From the NCBI GenBank assembly GCA_900547805.1, contig URIE01000028.1, positions 1 to 18,711 on the forward strand: 18,711 nucleotides of DNA, written 5' to 3'. The DNA comes from an uncultured Collinsella sp. (lineage in GTDB: Bacteria; Actinomycetota; Coriobacteriia; Coriobacteriales; Coriobacteriaceae). Of this stretch, positions 1 through 6,955 are shown in pieces. The translations under genes and the position numbers were made by a program. The notes beneath the pieces were generated by a model that had not been told where the DNA came from, did not search any database, and worked only from the letters and a program-made list of their open reading frames with translations. Position 1 is the stretch's first letter; each line of letters opens with the position of its first letter.

Positions 1-193
1 CGATAGCAGAGCGATGATCGGGGAAAGGGACCTCCTCGGTCTGCTTGGCGCCACCGTTCTCGGAGTGGCCAAAGATGCCCATGTCCGAACCGATACGTTC
101 GCAGTTGCCCTTGGCGAAAACCTCGCGGGTATCGGTATCCAAAAGCTGATATTTAAGGCTTGAGCTACCGGCGTTGACAACAAGTACGTTCAT
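1..193 (-). CDS. ackA: Acetate kinase, N-terminal part (cut by window edge)
   Basis: The gene starts with ATG at 193 and runs off the left edge, so only about 64 residues are visible. They open with MNVLVVNAGSSSLKYQLLD, the phosphate-binding N-terminal signature of the acetate kinase family (Asn7, Ser10, Ser12, Lys14 in the usual order). The enzyme interconverts acetyl phosphate plus ADP and acetate plus ATP in the cytoplasm, normally with Pta. A good Shine-Dalgarno (GAAGGAG) ends 5 bases before the ATG. A second, complete acetate kinase lies directly upstream on the same strand (358-1536). By hand alignment without gaps, 38 of the first 64 residues are identical between the two. This copy keeps the standard NAGSSSLKYQ motif, so it may be the housekeeping enzyme, but its catalytic core is outside the window. 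Confidence 0.9.
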   Translation of the reverse strand, partial: MNVLVVNAGSSSLKYQLLDTDTREVFAKGNCERIGSDMGIFGHSENGGAKQTEEVPFPDHRSAI

Positions 194-257
194 GAGACTC
201 CTTCGTGATTACAGTACGGTCGGCAAACCCATAAGGCGGCCGTATCCTTAATAAGAA

Positions 258-286
258 GTTATCAGAATTCGATAAATATCTATCAA
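258..286 (-). promoter_or_regulatory. Candidate promoter for the edge acetate kinase gene
   Basis: Read on the minus strand, TTGATA (281-286) is followed by a 17-base spacer and GATAAC (258-263). The site lies in the AT-rich 164-base gap between the two acetate kinase genes, about 65 bases before the start at 193. This suggests the second gene can be transcribed independently of the first. It is based on consensus similarity only. Confidence 0.4.
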
Positions 287-357
287 ACTCTTCGCCCAAA
301 GAGCGTAAAAGGGGGCCGAACGGCACAAGGCCATCCAGTCCCCTCCCCTTGCATCAA

Positions 358-1536
358 TTACTTGCCGTTGACGATGCGCTCGACGTCGGAAGCGATCATG
401 AACTCCTCGTCCGTGGGGATGACGAAGATCTTGACCTTGGAATCCTTGGCGGACAGGCACCAGGCGCCATCGCCACGCAGAGCGTTGCGGGCATGGTCCA
501 TCTTGACGCCCATAAAGGCCAGACGGTCGGCCACGCCAGCGCGGACAGCCGGAGCGTGCTCGCCGATGCCAGCGGTAAAGACAAGCGTGTCCATGCCGCA
601 CATGGAGGTTGCCATCTCGGCGGCCTTGGCGGCAATCTTGTAGACGAACATGTCGAAGGCGAGCTGAGCCTCGGGATCGCCGGCAGCGGCGAGCTCCTCG
701 ACGTTGCGGCAGTCGTTGGTCTTGCCGCCGGTCACGGCCATGAGGCCGGACTTCTTGTTCATCATCTCGTCGACCTCGTCGAAGGTGTAACCACCCTCGC
801 GCTGCAGATAGCACACGGTAGCCGGGTCGATGGAACCGCAACGGGTGCCCATCATGACGCCGTCGAGCGGGGTAAGGCCCATGGTGGTGTCCATGCACTT
901 GCCGTCCTCGATGGCGCATAGGGAGGCACCGGAACCGATGTGGCACACGACGACCTTGCGGGCCTCGCCGTTGGTCATCTCGGCGACCTTCTTGGAGATG
1001 TAGCGATAGCTGGTGCCATGAGCGCCGTACTTACGGATGTGCAGCTTGTCGCAGACGTCCTTGGGCAGGGCGTAGGTCTTGGCGACCTCGGGCATGTTGA
1101 AGTGGAAAGCGGTGTCGTAGACCGTAACGTTGGGCAGGTCGGGATACTGCTCGAGGCAGTACTCGATAACGTTGGCCTCGGGGTTGTTGTGCAGCGGCGC
1201 CAGCGGGGCGACCTCGCGGATCTTGGCGAGGACGTCCTCGTCGACGAGGGAGGAATCGCCAAAGTACCAACCGCCCTGAACGATGCGGTGGCCGATACCC
1301 TCGATCTTGACGCCGTTGGCCTCGAGGTCCTTCAGGACAGCCTCGATGGCGACCTTGTGGTCGGGGAACTCGATGTTCTCGGTCACTTTCTTGGAGCCGT
1401 TGGCAGCGTGGGTGAAGGTACCGCCGGTAAAGCAGACGCGCTCGCAGGCGCCCTTCGCGGACACCTTGTGGGACTTGGTGTCGATGACCTGATACTTAAG
1501 GGTCGAAGATCCTGCGTTGACGACCAGAACGTTCAT
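358..1536 (-). CDS. ackA: Acetate kinase family protein, divergent paralogue
   Basis: A 392-residue, full-length acetate/propionate kinase (ASKHA fold). The start is ATG at 1536 with AGGGAG 5 bases upstream. Family landmarks are present: NAGSS (7-11), GHR (Arg84), LAPLHN (His116), YDTAFH (Asp141), HGTS (His173), MGTR (Arg232), NDCR (Asp275, Arg277), FTAGIGE (320-326) and PTDEE (Glu377). Several usually conserved positions differ. VVHGG is VQGG (Gln87), YGFHGTSH is YGAHGTSY (Ala172, Tyr177), CHxGNG is CHIGSG (Ser202), SGDIDP is CGSIDP, and GIGEN is GIGEH. From memory of the Methanosarcina enzyme, the Phe replaced by Ala172 belongs to the acyl pocket and the Asn replaced by Ser202 is an active-site residue. 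The main catalytic Arg, His, Asp and Glu remain, so it is probably still a carboxylate kinase, possibly with altered substrate range. It is followed by a second acetate kinase gene. Confidence 0.93.
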   Translation of the reverse strand: MNVLVVNAGSSTLKYQVIDTKSHKVSAKGACERVCFTGGTFTHAANGSKKVTENIEFPDHKVAIEAVLKDLEANGVKIEGIGHRIVQGGWYFGDSSLVDEDVLAKIREVAPLAPLHNNPEANVIEYCLEQYPDLPNVTVYDTAFHFNMPEVAKTYALPKDVCDKLHIRKYGAHGTSYRYISKKVAEMTNGEARKVVVCHIGSGASLCAIEDGKCMDTTMGLTPLDGVMMGTRCGSIDPATVCYLQREGGYTFDEVDEMMNKKSGLMAVTGGKTNDCRNVEELAAAGDPEAQLAFDMFVYKIAAKAAEMATSMCGMDTLVFTAGIGEHAPAVRAGVADRLAFMGVKMDHARNALRGDGAWCLSAKDSKVKIFVIPTDEEFMIASDVERIVNGK

Positions 1537-1589
1537 GTGTCTCCCTACTAACAGGCGGTGTGGCGCCGCCAGGTTACATACGCTTCAAT

Positions 1590-1623
1590 AATAAACCCAA
1601 ACGCCCTCGCGCTCGGGTTTATT
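1590..1623 (-). terminator. Intrinsic terminator after the MFS gene
   Basis: AATAAACCC (1590-1598) and GGGTTTATT (1615-1623) are perfect inverted repeats. In minus-strand RNA the stem continues inward through G-U, A-U, G-U, C-G, G-C and C-G pairs to a GAGG loop. In plus-strand RNA two of these positions would be A-C mismatches, so the structure fits termination of the minus-strand MFS transcript. The 3' arm itself gives a U-rich run. Confidence 0.65.
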
Positions 1624-1656
1624 GCGTTGATATATAAGTTATCGATGCATGAGTGC

Positions 1657-2817
1657 TCATGGTCTTTGACTTGTAAGACGAAATAGCGCGGGAATATACG
1701 CCAGAGAAGAAATCCCGAGTGCAACAAGCAATACAACTCGAATACCCGTAATGCTACTCAACACGGCGTTGAACAGATAGAAAAGAACAGCGCCCACCGC
1801 CACCATTTGGCTTTGAACCGAAATGAGTGAGCACCGCATCGAAGAATCGGCATTATTTTGGAAAACCGAGTATTTGATCGGAGCAAATAACGAGTAAGCG
1901 ACCGTCTGCAGCACATAAAACACGGGCAGCAAAAAAGTCGGAGTAAAGGGAATCAAAAACAAAGCAGTTAATACCAAGCGAACTATGCCGCAAATGCGCG
2001 CAAAACGGCCCTTGTCGACATGAGCAATCACACTGGGCACAATAAACCCTATGGAGGCGGAGACAAGGAGCTGGGCCGCAATGGTCACGCCAGAAGCGAC
2101 GGCATTCATTCCGCGACCCGCAAGCAACAGCGAGAAAAAATCTTCCAGAGCAACGAAAGCAAATGCCTGAGAACAGTCCATGATGAACGCTGAGCAAAGA
2201 ATGCCGTTACCCGCAATTGTAGTCCTAATCATCTTCGGGCTAATTCCACGCTCGGGCGTCACGGTGGTGCCCCCTCTTCGTCCATCAGGAATACAGGCGA
2301 CGACAACCAACGTCAAAAGCATTGCAGCGATATCGATCGAAAGACCGATGAGATACGCACCGGCAGACGAGATGAAACCGCCCACACAAGCGGAAAGGGC
2401 GTATGACGCATAGAAGACAAAACGTTCAACTACATTTAGCCTCACGAGATGGTCCCGAGAGACGCTGTCAATAAAAATCGCTTCGATGGACCCGCTCACG
2501 CATGCAACGGCAAAGCCTTTAAGAGCAAACGCACCCATTAAAAGCAAAGGAGATCGGACAAGGAGCAGAGCGACGTAGTATCCGAGCATCCCCGCGACGC
2601 CAACAAGGCCGCTTGCCTTTCGTCCAAACCTGTCAGCAATATAACCAGTAGGAACCTCAAGAATGAACTTGCTCACTTGGTATGTAATCATCATGCTGGA
2701 AATCGCCAGCATCGAGAAACCAACAAACTCAAGGTAAACCGTCAGAAAATACAAGATGGTGCTGAAGTCCGACAGGAAAACGAACGTCATATAGAGCAAA
2801 ACAATACGTTTTTTCAT
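1657..2817 (-). CDS. Major facilitator superfamily transporter (efflux-type)
   Basis: A 386-residue hydrophobic protein with about 12 predicted membrane segments. It carries the MFS motif A in the loop between segments 2 and 3, EVPTGYIADRFGRK (54-67). This motif variant is typical of proton-driven drug or metabolite exporters, but the substrate cannot be read from sequence. The start is ATG at 2817, with GGAGGG 6 bases upstream. A LysR-type regulator gene lies upstream on the same strand, with a 119-base gap full of GTCAA half-sites. This suggests the regulator controls the transporter. The gene is visibly richer in A/T, and in A/T-ending codons, than the acetate kinase and xse genes around it. 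That fits acquisition by transfer together with the regulator. It ends at its own terminator (1590-1623). Confidence 0.88.
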   Translation of the reverse strand: MKKRIVLLYMTFVFLSDFSTILYFLTVYLEFVGFSMLAISSMMITYQVSKFILEVPTGYIADRFGRKASGLVGVAGMLGYYVALLLVRSPLLLMGAFALKGFAVACVSGSIEAIFIDSVSRDHLVRLNVVERFVFYASYALSACVGGFISSAGAYLIGLSIDIAAMLLTLVVVACIPDGRRGGTTVTPERGISPKMIRTTIAGNGILCSAFIMDCSQAFAFVALEDFFSLLLAGRGMNAVASGVTIAAQLLVSASIGFIVPSVIAHVDKGRFARICGIVRLVLTALFLIPFTPTFLLPVFYVLQTVAYSLFAPIKYSVFQNNADSSMRCSLISVQSQMVAVGAVLFYLFNAVLSSITGIRVVLLVALGISSLAYIPALFRLTSQRP

Positions 2818-2878
2818 GCTTCGCCCTCCAAGAGTCGATAATCCAAACCGAAATCTTGAAAAAGTATGAGAGCAAAGC

Positions 2879-2930
2879 CGTCAACCATGCGTTACGAAGC
2901 GTCAATATTCACTTGACGACGCGATGTCAA
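2879..2930. promoter_or_regulatory. Cluster of GTCAA/TTGAC half-sites, candidate LysR operator
   Basis: The gap between the LysR and MFS genes holds CGTCAA at 2879-2884 and 2900-2905, TTGACG at 2913-2918 and TGTCAA at 2925-2930. The second and third form a perfect dyad with a 7-base centre. The third and fourth form another (TTGAC, 8 bases, GTCAA, centred on CGCG). The first two are 21 bases apart, two helical turns. On the minus strand the TTGACG copies also resemble -35 boxes, but no convincing -10 was found at standard spacing. Confidence 0.45.
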
Positions 2931-2936
2931 ATAGTC

Positions 2937-3827
2937 TCACGAAGCGAGATGGCGCAATAGATGAAGGAAAACCGTCTGGTGTCGATCAGTCCACGCATTT
3001 TGCCGATAGCAAAAGTAGATAGGCAAGGTTACGTCACGCGATCCTTCAATGGAGCACTCGCTCACTTCTGATCCATCCGATGCGAGAGAAGAGCCAGAAA
3101 AACTCAATATCAATCCCCCAGCTTGAAGAAACTCAATCTGAGCCCTGCTTCCGTATTCGACATCACGGAAACGAAAATTAACGAGCTGGGCTTCGGGACA
3201 TCGGTTGATTGCATTGAGACAGGGTGACAAATTAATTGGAACGGCGAGCCTGCCGCCCAGTAGCTCACGAATGGTCATAGCTTCCACAGATTGATGACCC
3301 GCCGGGCACGAAAGAACCTTGAGCTCCTTTTCGCCCAAGTACTTCGAAGAAAGGGCGCTGCCCCGTGGTTCCTCAAATGAGATGGCTGCATCCGAAATTC
3401 CAAGCATGAGTGACTCAAAGCATGTAGCCGTTGGCTGATGCCACACATCGAGGTGAATCTGAGGGTGCAAGCTTTCAAACGAGTCGTACCAGTTTTCGGA
3501 AAAAAGGAGCCCCCGTCCGTGAAGGCAGGGGGCGTAAAGACGAAAATGGCCGTCGGGCGAAACGCCGTCGCCCATCGATTGAGCGTACTTTTTGAGATCA
3601 TCGACTTGTGCCAAGACCATGCGTGCACGACGTGCAAACTCCCGGCCCGCAGGAGACAAAGCGGCCTCCCCCGCCGATCGGTTGAGCAAAACAATCTGAT
3701 ACTCAGATTCCAACTTCTTAATTGCCGACGAAACGGCCTGTGGACTCACATGGACGGCGCGAGCAGCCTTGCGCACGCCGCCATAGCTCGCTACTGCTTG
3801 AAGGTATTCGAGTTGAGAAAGCTGCAT
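2937..3827 (-). CDS. LysR-family transcriptional regulator
   Basis: The protein has 296 residues, the usual length of the family. An N-terminal winged helix-turn-helix (about 1-60) contains the typical pattern LEYLQAVASYGGVRKAARA followed by VSPQAVSSAIKKLE. The remaining C-terminal region (about 90-296) has the size of the periplasmic-binding-protein-like effector domain. The start is ATG at 3827 with TTTGGAG 6 bases upstream. The gene follows the HIT-family gene by about 40 bases and precedes the MFS gene on the same strand. This is not the more common divergent arrangement, but the half-site cluster at 2879-2930 between it and the transporter makes that transporter the likely target. Its base composition resembles the MFS gene more than the xse or HIT genes. 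The effector is unknown. Confidence 0.92.
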   Translation of the reverse strand: MQLSQLEYLQAVASYGGVRKAARAVHVSPQAVSSAIKKLESEYQIVLLNRSAGEAALSPAGREFARRARMVLAQVDDLKKYAQSMGDGVSPDGHFRLYAPCLHGRGLLFSENWYDSFESLHPQIHLDVWHQPTATCFESLMLGISDAAISFEEPRGSALSSKYLGEKELKVLSCPAGHQSVEAMTIRELLGGRLAVPINLSPCLNAINRCPEAQLVNFRFRDVEYGSRAQIEFLQAGGLILSFSGSSLASDGSEVSECSIEGSRDVTLPIYFCYRQNAWTDRHQTVFLHLLRHLAS

Positions 3828-3841
3828 AGATTACTCCAAAG

Positions 3842-3862
3842 GCAGCCAAGGCGACGGGCTGC
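3842..3862 (-). terminator. Weak stem-loop between HIT and LysR genes
   Basis: GCAGCC (3842-3847) and GGCTGC (3857-3862) pair perfectly around a 9-base loop. On the minus strand the stem is followed by CTTT and then the LysR ribosome site. It could be a weak terminator or slow translation of the regulator; the stem is only 6 bp. Confidence 0.3.
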
Positions 3863-3868
3863 GCGCTC

Positions 3869-4204
3869 TCAGATGAGGTTCTCGCCCAGGTTCTTGCCGC
3901 CGAGGACGTGCATGTGGAAGTGCATGACGGTCTGGCCGGCGTTGACGCCCTTGTTGGAGATGACGCGGAAACCGTCCTCCAGGCCCTTGGCCTTAGCAAC
4001 CTCCTGGATGGCATGGGCCATGGCGCCCATGGTCTCGGCAGGCACGTTATCAGCGATGTCGCTGTAGTGCTTCTTGGGGATCACGAGCGTATGAACCGGT
4101 GCCTGGGGATTGAGGTCATCGAACGCGATGACCTGGTCGTCCTCATAGACAACGGTCGAGGGGATCTCGTGGTTGGCGATTTTGCAGAAGATGCAATCGC
4201 ACAT
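3869..4204 (-). CDS. HIT-family (histidine triad) nucleotide hydrolase
   Basis: A 111-residue HINT-type protein. It begins MCDCIFCKI, carries the central YEDDQVIAFDDLNPQAPVHTLVIPKKH pattern in pieces, and ends with the catalytic triad HFHMHVL (His95, His97, His99). Family members hydrolyse nucleoside phosphoramidates and related purine nucleotides in the cytoplasm. The ATG at 4204 is chosen because AAGGA lies 7 bases upstream. An in-frame GTG at 4222 would put that ribosome site inside the gene. It follows xseB by 49 bases on the same strand and is probably co-transcribed with xseA-xseB. Confidence 0.93.
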   Translation of the reverse strand: MCDCIFCKIANHEIPSTVVYEDDQVIAFDDLNPQAPVHTLVIPKKHYSDIADNVPAETMGAMAHAIQEVAKAKGLEDGFRVISNKGVNAGQTVMHFHMHVLGGKNLGENLI

Positions 4205-4253
4205 AGTTGGTTCCTTTCTCACAGACCAAGGTAATTATATTTGGTCGGGATGG

Positions 4254-4520
4254 TTAGAACGAGAGGTTGTCGTCGGTGTTGGCGGCTTCGCCGTCGGCGA
4301 GCACGTCGTTGCCGTCGACGTCCTTCAGGAGCACCGAGACCTTCTGCTCGGCATCGGCCAGGCGGGTACGCAGACTCTTGAGAAGCTCGACGCCGCGGGT
4401 GTAGCTCTCGAGCGACTCCTCGAGCTCCATGTCGCCCGACTCCAAGCTGCGGATAATGAGCTCCAGCTCCTGCGAGGCCTGCTTGTACGTAAGCTGCTCG
4501 ACCGGGGTCTTCTCTGCCAT
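4254..4520 (-). CDS. xseB: Exodeoxyribonuclease VII small subunit
   Basis: An 88-residue acidic helical protein with the family core LTYKQASQELELIIRSLESG, then a stretch beginning ELEESLESYTRGVELL. It is the partner of XseA in exonuclease VII, which degrades single-stranded DNA to short acid-soluble oligonucleotides. The start is ATG at 4520 with a purine-rich ribosome site (GGAAAGGAAACAG) upstream. xseA lies directly upstream on the same strand, 42 bases away, the standard pairing for this two-subunit enzyme. Confidence 0.95.
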   Translation of the reverse strand: MAEKTPVEQLTYKQASQELELIIRSLESGDMELEESLESYTRGVELLKSLRTRLADAEQKVSVLLKDVDGNDVLADGEAANTDDNLSF

Positions 4521-4562
4521 ATCTGTTTCCTTTCCTAAAGGTCTATCACTGTGAAACGCGGT

Positions 4563-6011
4563 CTACTCAACCGCATCGACGGTTGCCGCCACGTTGCCGT
4601 CTGTCATACGCACGCGGATGGCGTCGCCGGGTTTAAAGGTCTTGGCGCTCGTAGCCACACCGCCATCGCTGTACGCGATGGAATAGCCGCGGGCAAGCAC
4701 CTTAAGCGGTGACAGCGCATCGAGCGATGCCGCTGCGCGACCCAAGTCGGACGCGGGCTTGCTTAGCATCGTGCGCCCCTGATGCTCCAGGCGGGAGCTC
4801 GCGAGCGTGAGCGCATGGCGCTTGCCGTCGAGCCCCGAGGTGCTTGCGACCAGGCGCTCGGGCAGGCGTTCAAAACTGGAGCGGAAGGCCCCGACCGAGT
4901 GCGTAATGGCGCCGGACAGGCGATCGGCCGTCAAGGCGAGCTCCGACTCGCGACGCTCAACCATAAACGTTGGGTCGTTGAGGCACGGGCGGCACGCGGC
5001 CGCATCGAGCGCATCGCCCAAGCGCGCCGTATAAGTACCCCAGGCACGCCGACCGCGCTGGTCGAGCATCTCCAGATCAATCTGATCCGACCCGATCATC
5101 GAAGCCATCGCTGCGCCCAGGCGCTGATGGCGCGTCTCGAGCACATCGGCCAATTCCGTCATAGCCGGCGCCACCGATTCTGCCGCCGCCGTGGGCGTGG
5201 AAGCGCGACGGTCACTCACCATGTCGCAGATCGAGGTATCGGGCTCATGGCCAATACCCGTCACCACAGGCACGGGACAGGCCGCCACCGCGCGAGCAAG
5301 CTCTTCGTCGTTAAAGGTCATAAGATCCTCGAAGGACCCGCCGCCACGCAGCAGAATGCAATCGGGCGCCGGCGTGATGGCAGCGGCGCGGCGCAGGCCC
5401 TCAATAAGCTCGGCCGGCGCACCCTCGCCTTGAACCTTGGCGCCCACGCAGACGAGCTCGACGAGCGGGTTGCGACGACGCAATGTGCGCTTGACGTCGT
5501 CGATTACGGCACCCGAAAGCGAGGTGACGACCGCCACGCGGGAGCAGAACACCGGGATGCGGCGCTTGCGCGCTTCGTCCATCAGGCCCTCGCGGCGTAG
5601 CTTTTCGGCCAGTTGCGCCACTTGTTGACGCAGCAGACCCTCCCCCGCCAGCGAAAACGAGCGAGCGACAAAGCTCATGCGGCCTGTGGCCTTATAGAGG
5701 TTGAAGCTGCCCTTAAAGCTCACCTGCATGCCGTCACGCAGATCGAAGGTGCGCTTGAGATAGGCGCCCTTCCAGATGATGCAGTCGACGGCGGCCGAGT
5801 CGTCTTTAATCTGGAAGTAGCAGTGGCCGCTTCGGGCATTGGGGCCACGGAAGCCCGTGACCTCGCCCAGAACGCTCAGCTGCGGAATCGCATCGAGCGC
5901 GCCAGCGGCGATCTCGACCGCCTGGCTCACGCTGAGCTCTTTGCGCTCCTGCTCATCCGATCCGTCGAACTCGGCGGAAACGGTATTGCCGGTCAGATTC
6001 CAGCCTGCCAC
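4563..6011 (-). CDS. xseA: Exodeoxyribonuclease VII large subunit
   Basis: A 482-residue catalytic subunit of exonuclease VII. An N-terminal OB-fold (about 26-120, with SVLGEVTGFRGP and GHCYFQIKDD) binds single-stranded DNA. The nuclease domain follows, with VAVVTSLSGAVIDDV (159-173), LRGGGSFEDLMTFND (221-235) and GIGHEPDTSICDMVSDRRAS (252-271). A long helical, coiled-coil-like C-terminal region ends in a small domain containing LARGYSIAY. The start is the GTG at 6011, because AAAGGAGG sits 4 bases before it. The longer frame would need a TTG at 6038, and the ribosome site would then lie inside the gene. It is first in the xseA-xseB-HIT group, separated from the peptidase gene upstream by a strong hairpin (6081-6110). 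Confidence 0.95.
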   Translation of the reverse strand: MAGWNLTGNTVSAEFDGSDEQERKELSVSQAVEIAAGALDAIPQLSVLGEVTGFRGPNARSGHCYFQIKDDSAAVDCIIWKGAYLKRTFDLRDGMQVSFKGSFNLYKATGRMSFVARSFSLAGEGLLRQQVAQLAEKLRREGLMDEARKRRIPVFCSRVAVVTSLSGAVIDDVKRTLRRRNPLVELVCVGAKVQGEGAPAELIEGLRRAAAITPAPDCILLRGGGSFEDLMTFNDEELARAVAACPVPVVTGIGHEPDTSICDMVSDRRASTPTAAAESVAPAMTELADVLETRHQRLGAAMASMIGSDQIDLEMLDQRGRRAWGTYTARLGDALDAAACRPCLNDPTFMVERRESELALTADRLSGAITHSVGAFRSSFERLPERLVASTSGLDGKRHALTLASSRLEHQGRTMLSKPASDLGRAAASLDALSPLKVLARGYSIAYSDGGVATSAKTFKPGDAIRVRMTDGNVAATVDAVE

Positions 6012-6080
6012 GCAGCCTCCTTTCGTTATCGCGCACAAGGGCTTCGGCCCTGCGCAAATTCAAGTCCAACACATAGTACA

Positions 6081-6110
6081 GCGCCGCGGGGACACAAATC
6101 CCCGCGGCGC
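6081..6110 (-). terminator. GC-rich hairpin after the zinc peptidase gene
   Basis: GCGCCGCGGGG (6081-6091) pairs perfectly with CCCCGCGGCGC (6100-6110) across an 8-base loop. It lies 16 bases past the stop of the peptidase gene and before xseA. There is no clean U tract on the minus strand, so it is a probable but imperfect intrinsic terminator. Confidence 0.55.
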
Positions 6111-6126
6111 CTGTCAGTCCCATTTG

Positions 6127-6831
6127 TTATCGGTTGGAGTTTCTGTTGTAGCGAGCCATAAGGTAGAGCAGCTGAATAATCGAGGTGAGCGCCGCTGCCA
6201 CATAGGTAAGCGCAGCTGCCGTCAGCACCTTCTTGGCACCGTTGACCTGCTTGGAGCTCATACCCGACTGCTCAATGTAGGCCACAGCGCGGCGGCTGGC
6301 ATCGATCTCGACCGGCAGCGTAACCAGCTGGAACAACACGCTAAACGAGAAGAAGATCAGTGCGAGGGATGTGAGCCCGGCAATGTTCATAAACAGGCCC
6401 AAGAGCAACACGATGGTCCAAGTGTTCTGGGTAAAGTTGACAACCGGAACCAGGGCGGTACGCACTTTCATCATGGCGTAGCCGCTTTGACGCTGGGCGG
6501 CGTGGCCCGCCTCGTGACAGGCGACGGCAACGCTTGCGACCGACCCGCCCGAACGGTTGGCATCCGACAGATATAGGTTGTTGTCCTGCGGGTTGTAATG
6601 GTCGGTGAGCTCACCGGCGACACCCTTGATACCCACGGCACTGCAACCGTTGGCGTCGAGCATGCGGCGAGCGACCGTGGCGCCCGTATCGCCGTCCGAG
6701 CGAACCTTGGACCAGGTTTTGTACGTCGAGTTGATATAGTTCTGTGCGGCAAGGCCAATCACCGTGCAGACAAGAACAACCAGCAGGTACAGCGGGTCGA
6801 TGCCAAAGCCGTATCCATAGTAATAAGGCAT
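6127..6831 (-). CDS. Membrane zinc metallopeptidase, YugP type (Zn_peptidase_2)
   Basis: A 234-residue membrane protein of the YugP-like neutral zinc peptidase family. It starts MPYYYGYG, has a first membrane helix (about 14-30), a cytosolic stretch with VGIKGVAGELTDHYNP, and the zinc-binding catalytic motif CHEAGHAAQ (His106, Glu107, His110). At least two more hydrophobic segments follow (about 126-170 and 210-225). The ATG at 6831 is preferred because GGAGGAA lies 6 bases upstream; the open frame extends 69 bases further without a ribosome site. The physiological substrate of this family is not established. It follows RNase D by 124 bases, with a possible terminator between. Confidence 0.9.
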   Translation of the reverse strand: MPYYYGYGFGIDPLYLLVVLVCTVIGLAAQNYINSTYKTWSKVRSDGDTGATVARRMLDANGCSAVGIKGVAGELTDHYNPQDNNLYLSDANRSGGSVASVAVACHEAGHAAQRQSGYAMMKVRTALVPVVNFTQNTWTIVLLLGLFMNIAGLTSLALIFFSFSVLFQLVTLPVEIDASRRAVAYIEQSGMSSKQVNGAKKVLTAAALTYVAAALTSIIQLLYLMARYNRNSNR

Positions 6832-6928
6832 GCGAATTCCTCCGAATCGAGTTACACGTTGGAGGCATTTTACCCACTCGCCCAGCCAACGAGACACCAT
6901 CGATGTCTTGGCATTGCAGCTCTAAAAC

Positions 6929-6948
6929 GTTTGCAGCGCTTGGCAAAC
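6929..6948 (-). terminator. Short hairpin with T run after RNase D gene
   Basis: GTTTGC and GCAAAC (6943-6948 and 6929-6934 seen from the minus strand) pair over an 8-base loop and are followed on the minus strand by G and TTTT. This is a modest intrinsic terminator just past the stop of the RNase D gene. Confidence 0.4.
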
Positions 6949-6955
6949 CGCGTAA

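Noticed and set aside
4229..4246. GACCAA/TTGGTC stem between the HIT and xseB genes
   Set aside because: Only 6 bp with an 11-base loop and no T run; too weak to call a terminator.
6011..6038. TTG start extending XseA by 9 residues
   Set aside because: The AAAGGAGG ribosome site would lie inside the gene; the GTG at 6011 is ideally placed.
6918..6928. GTTTTAGAGCT on the minus strand, matching the start of a type II CRISPR repeat
   Set aside because: Single occurrence, no array, no cas genes. It lies in a terminator T run and is a chance match.
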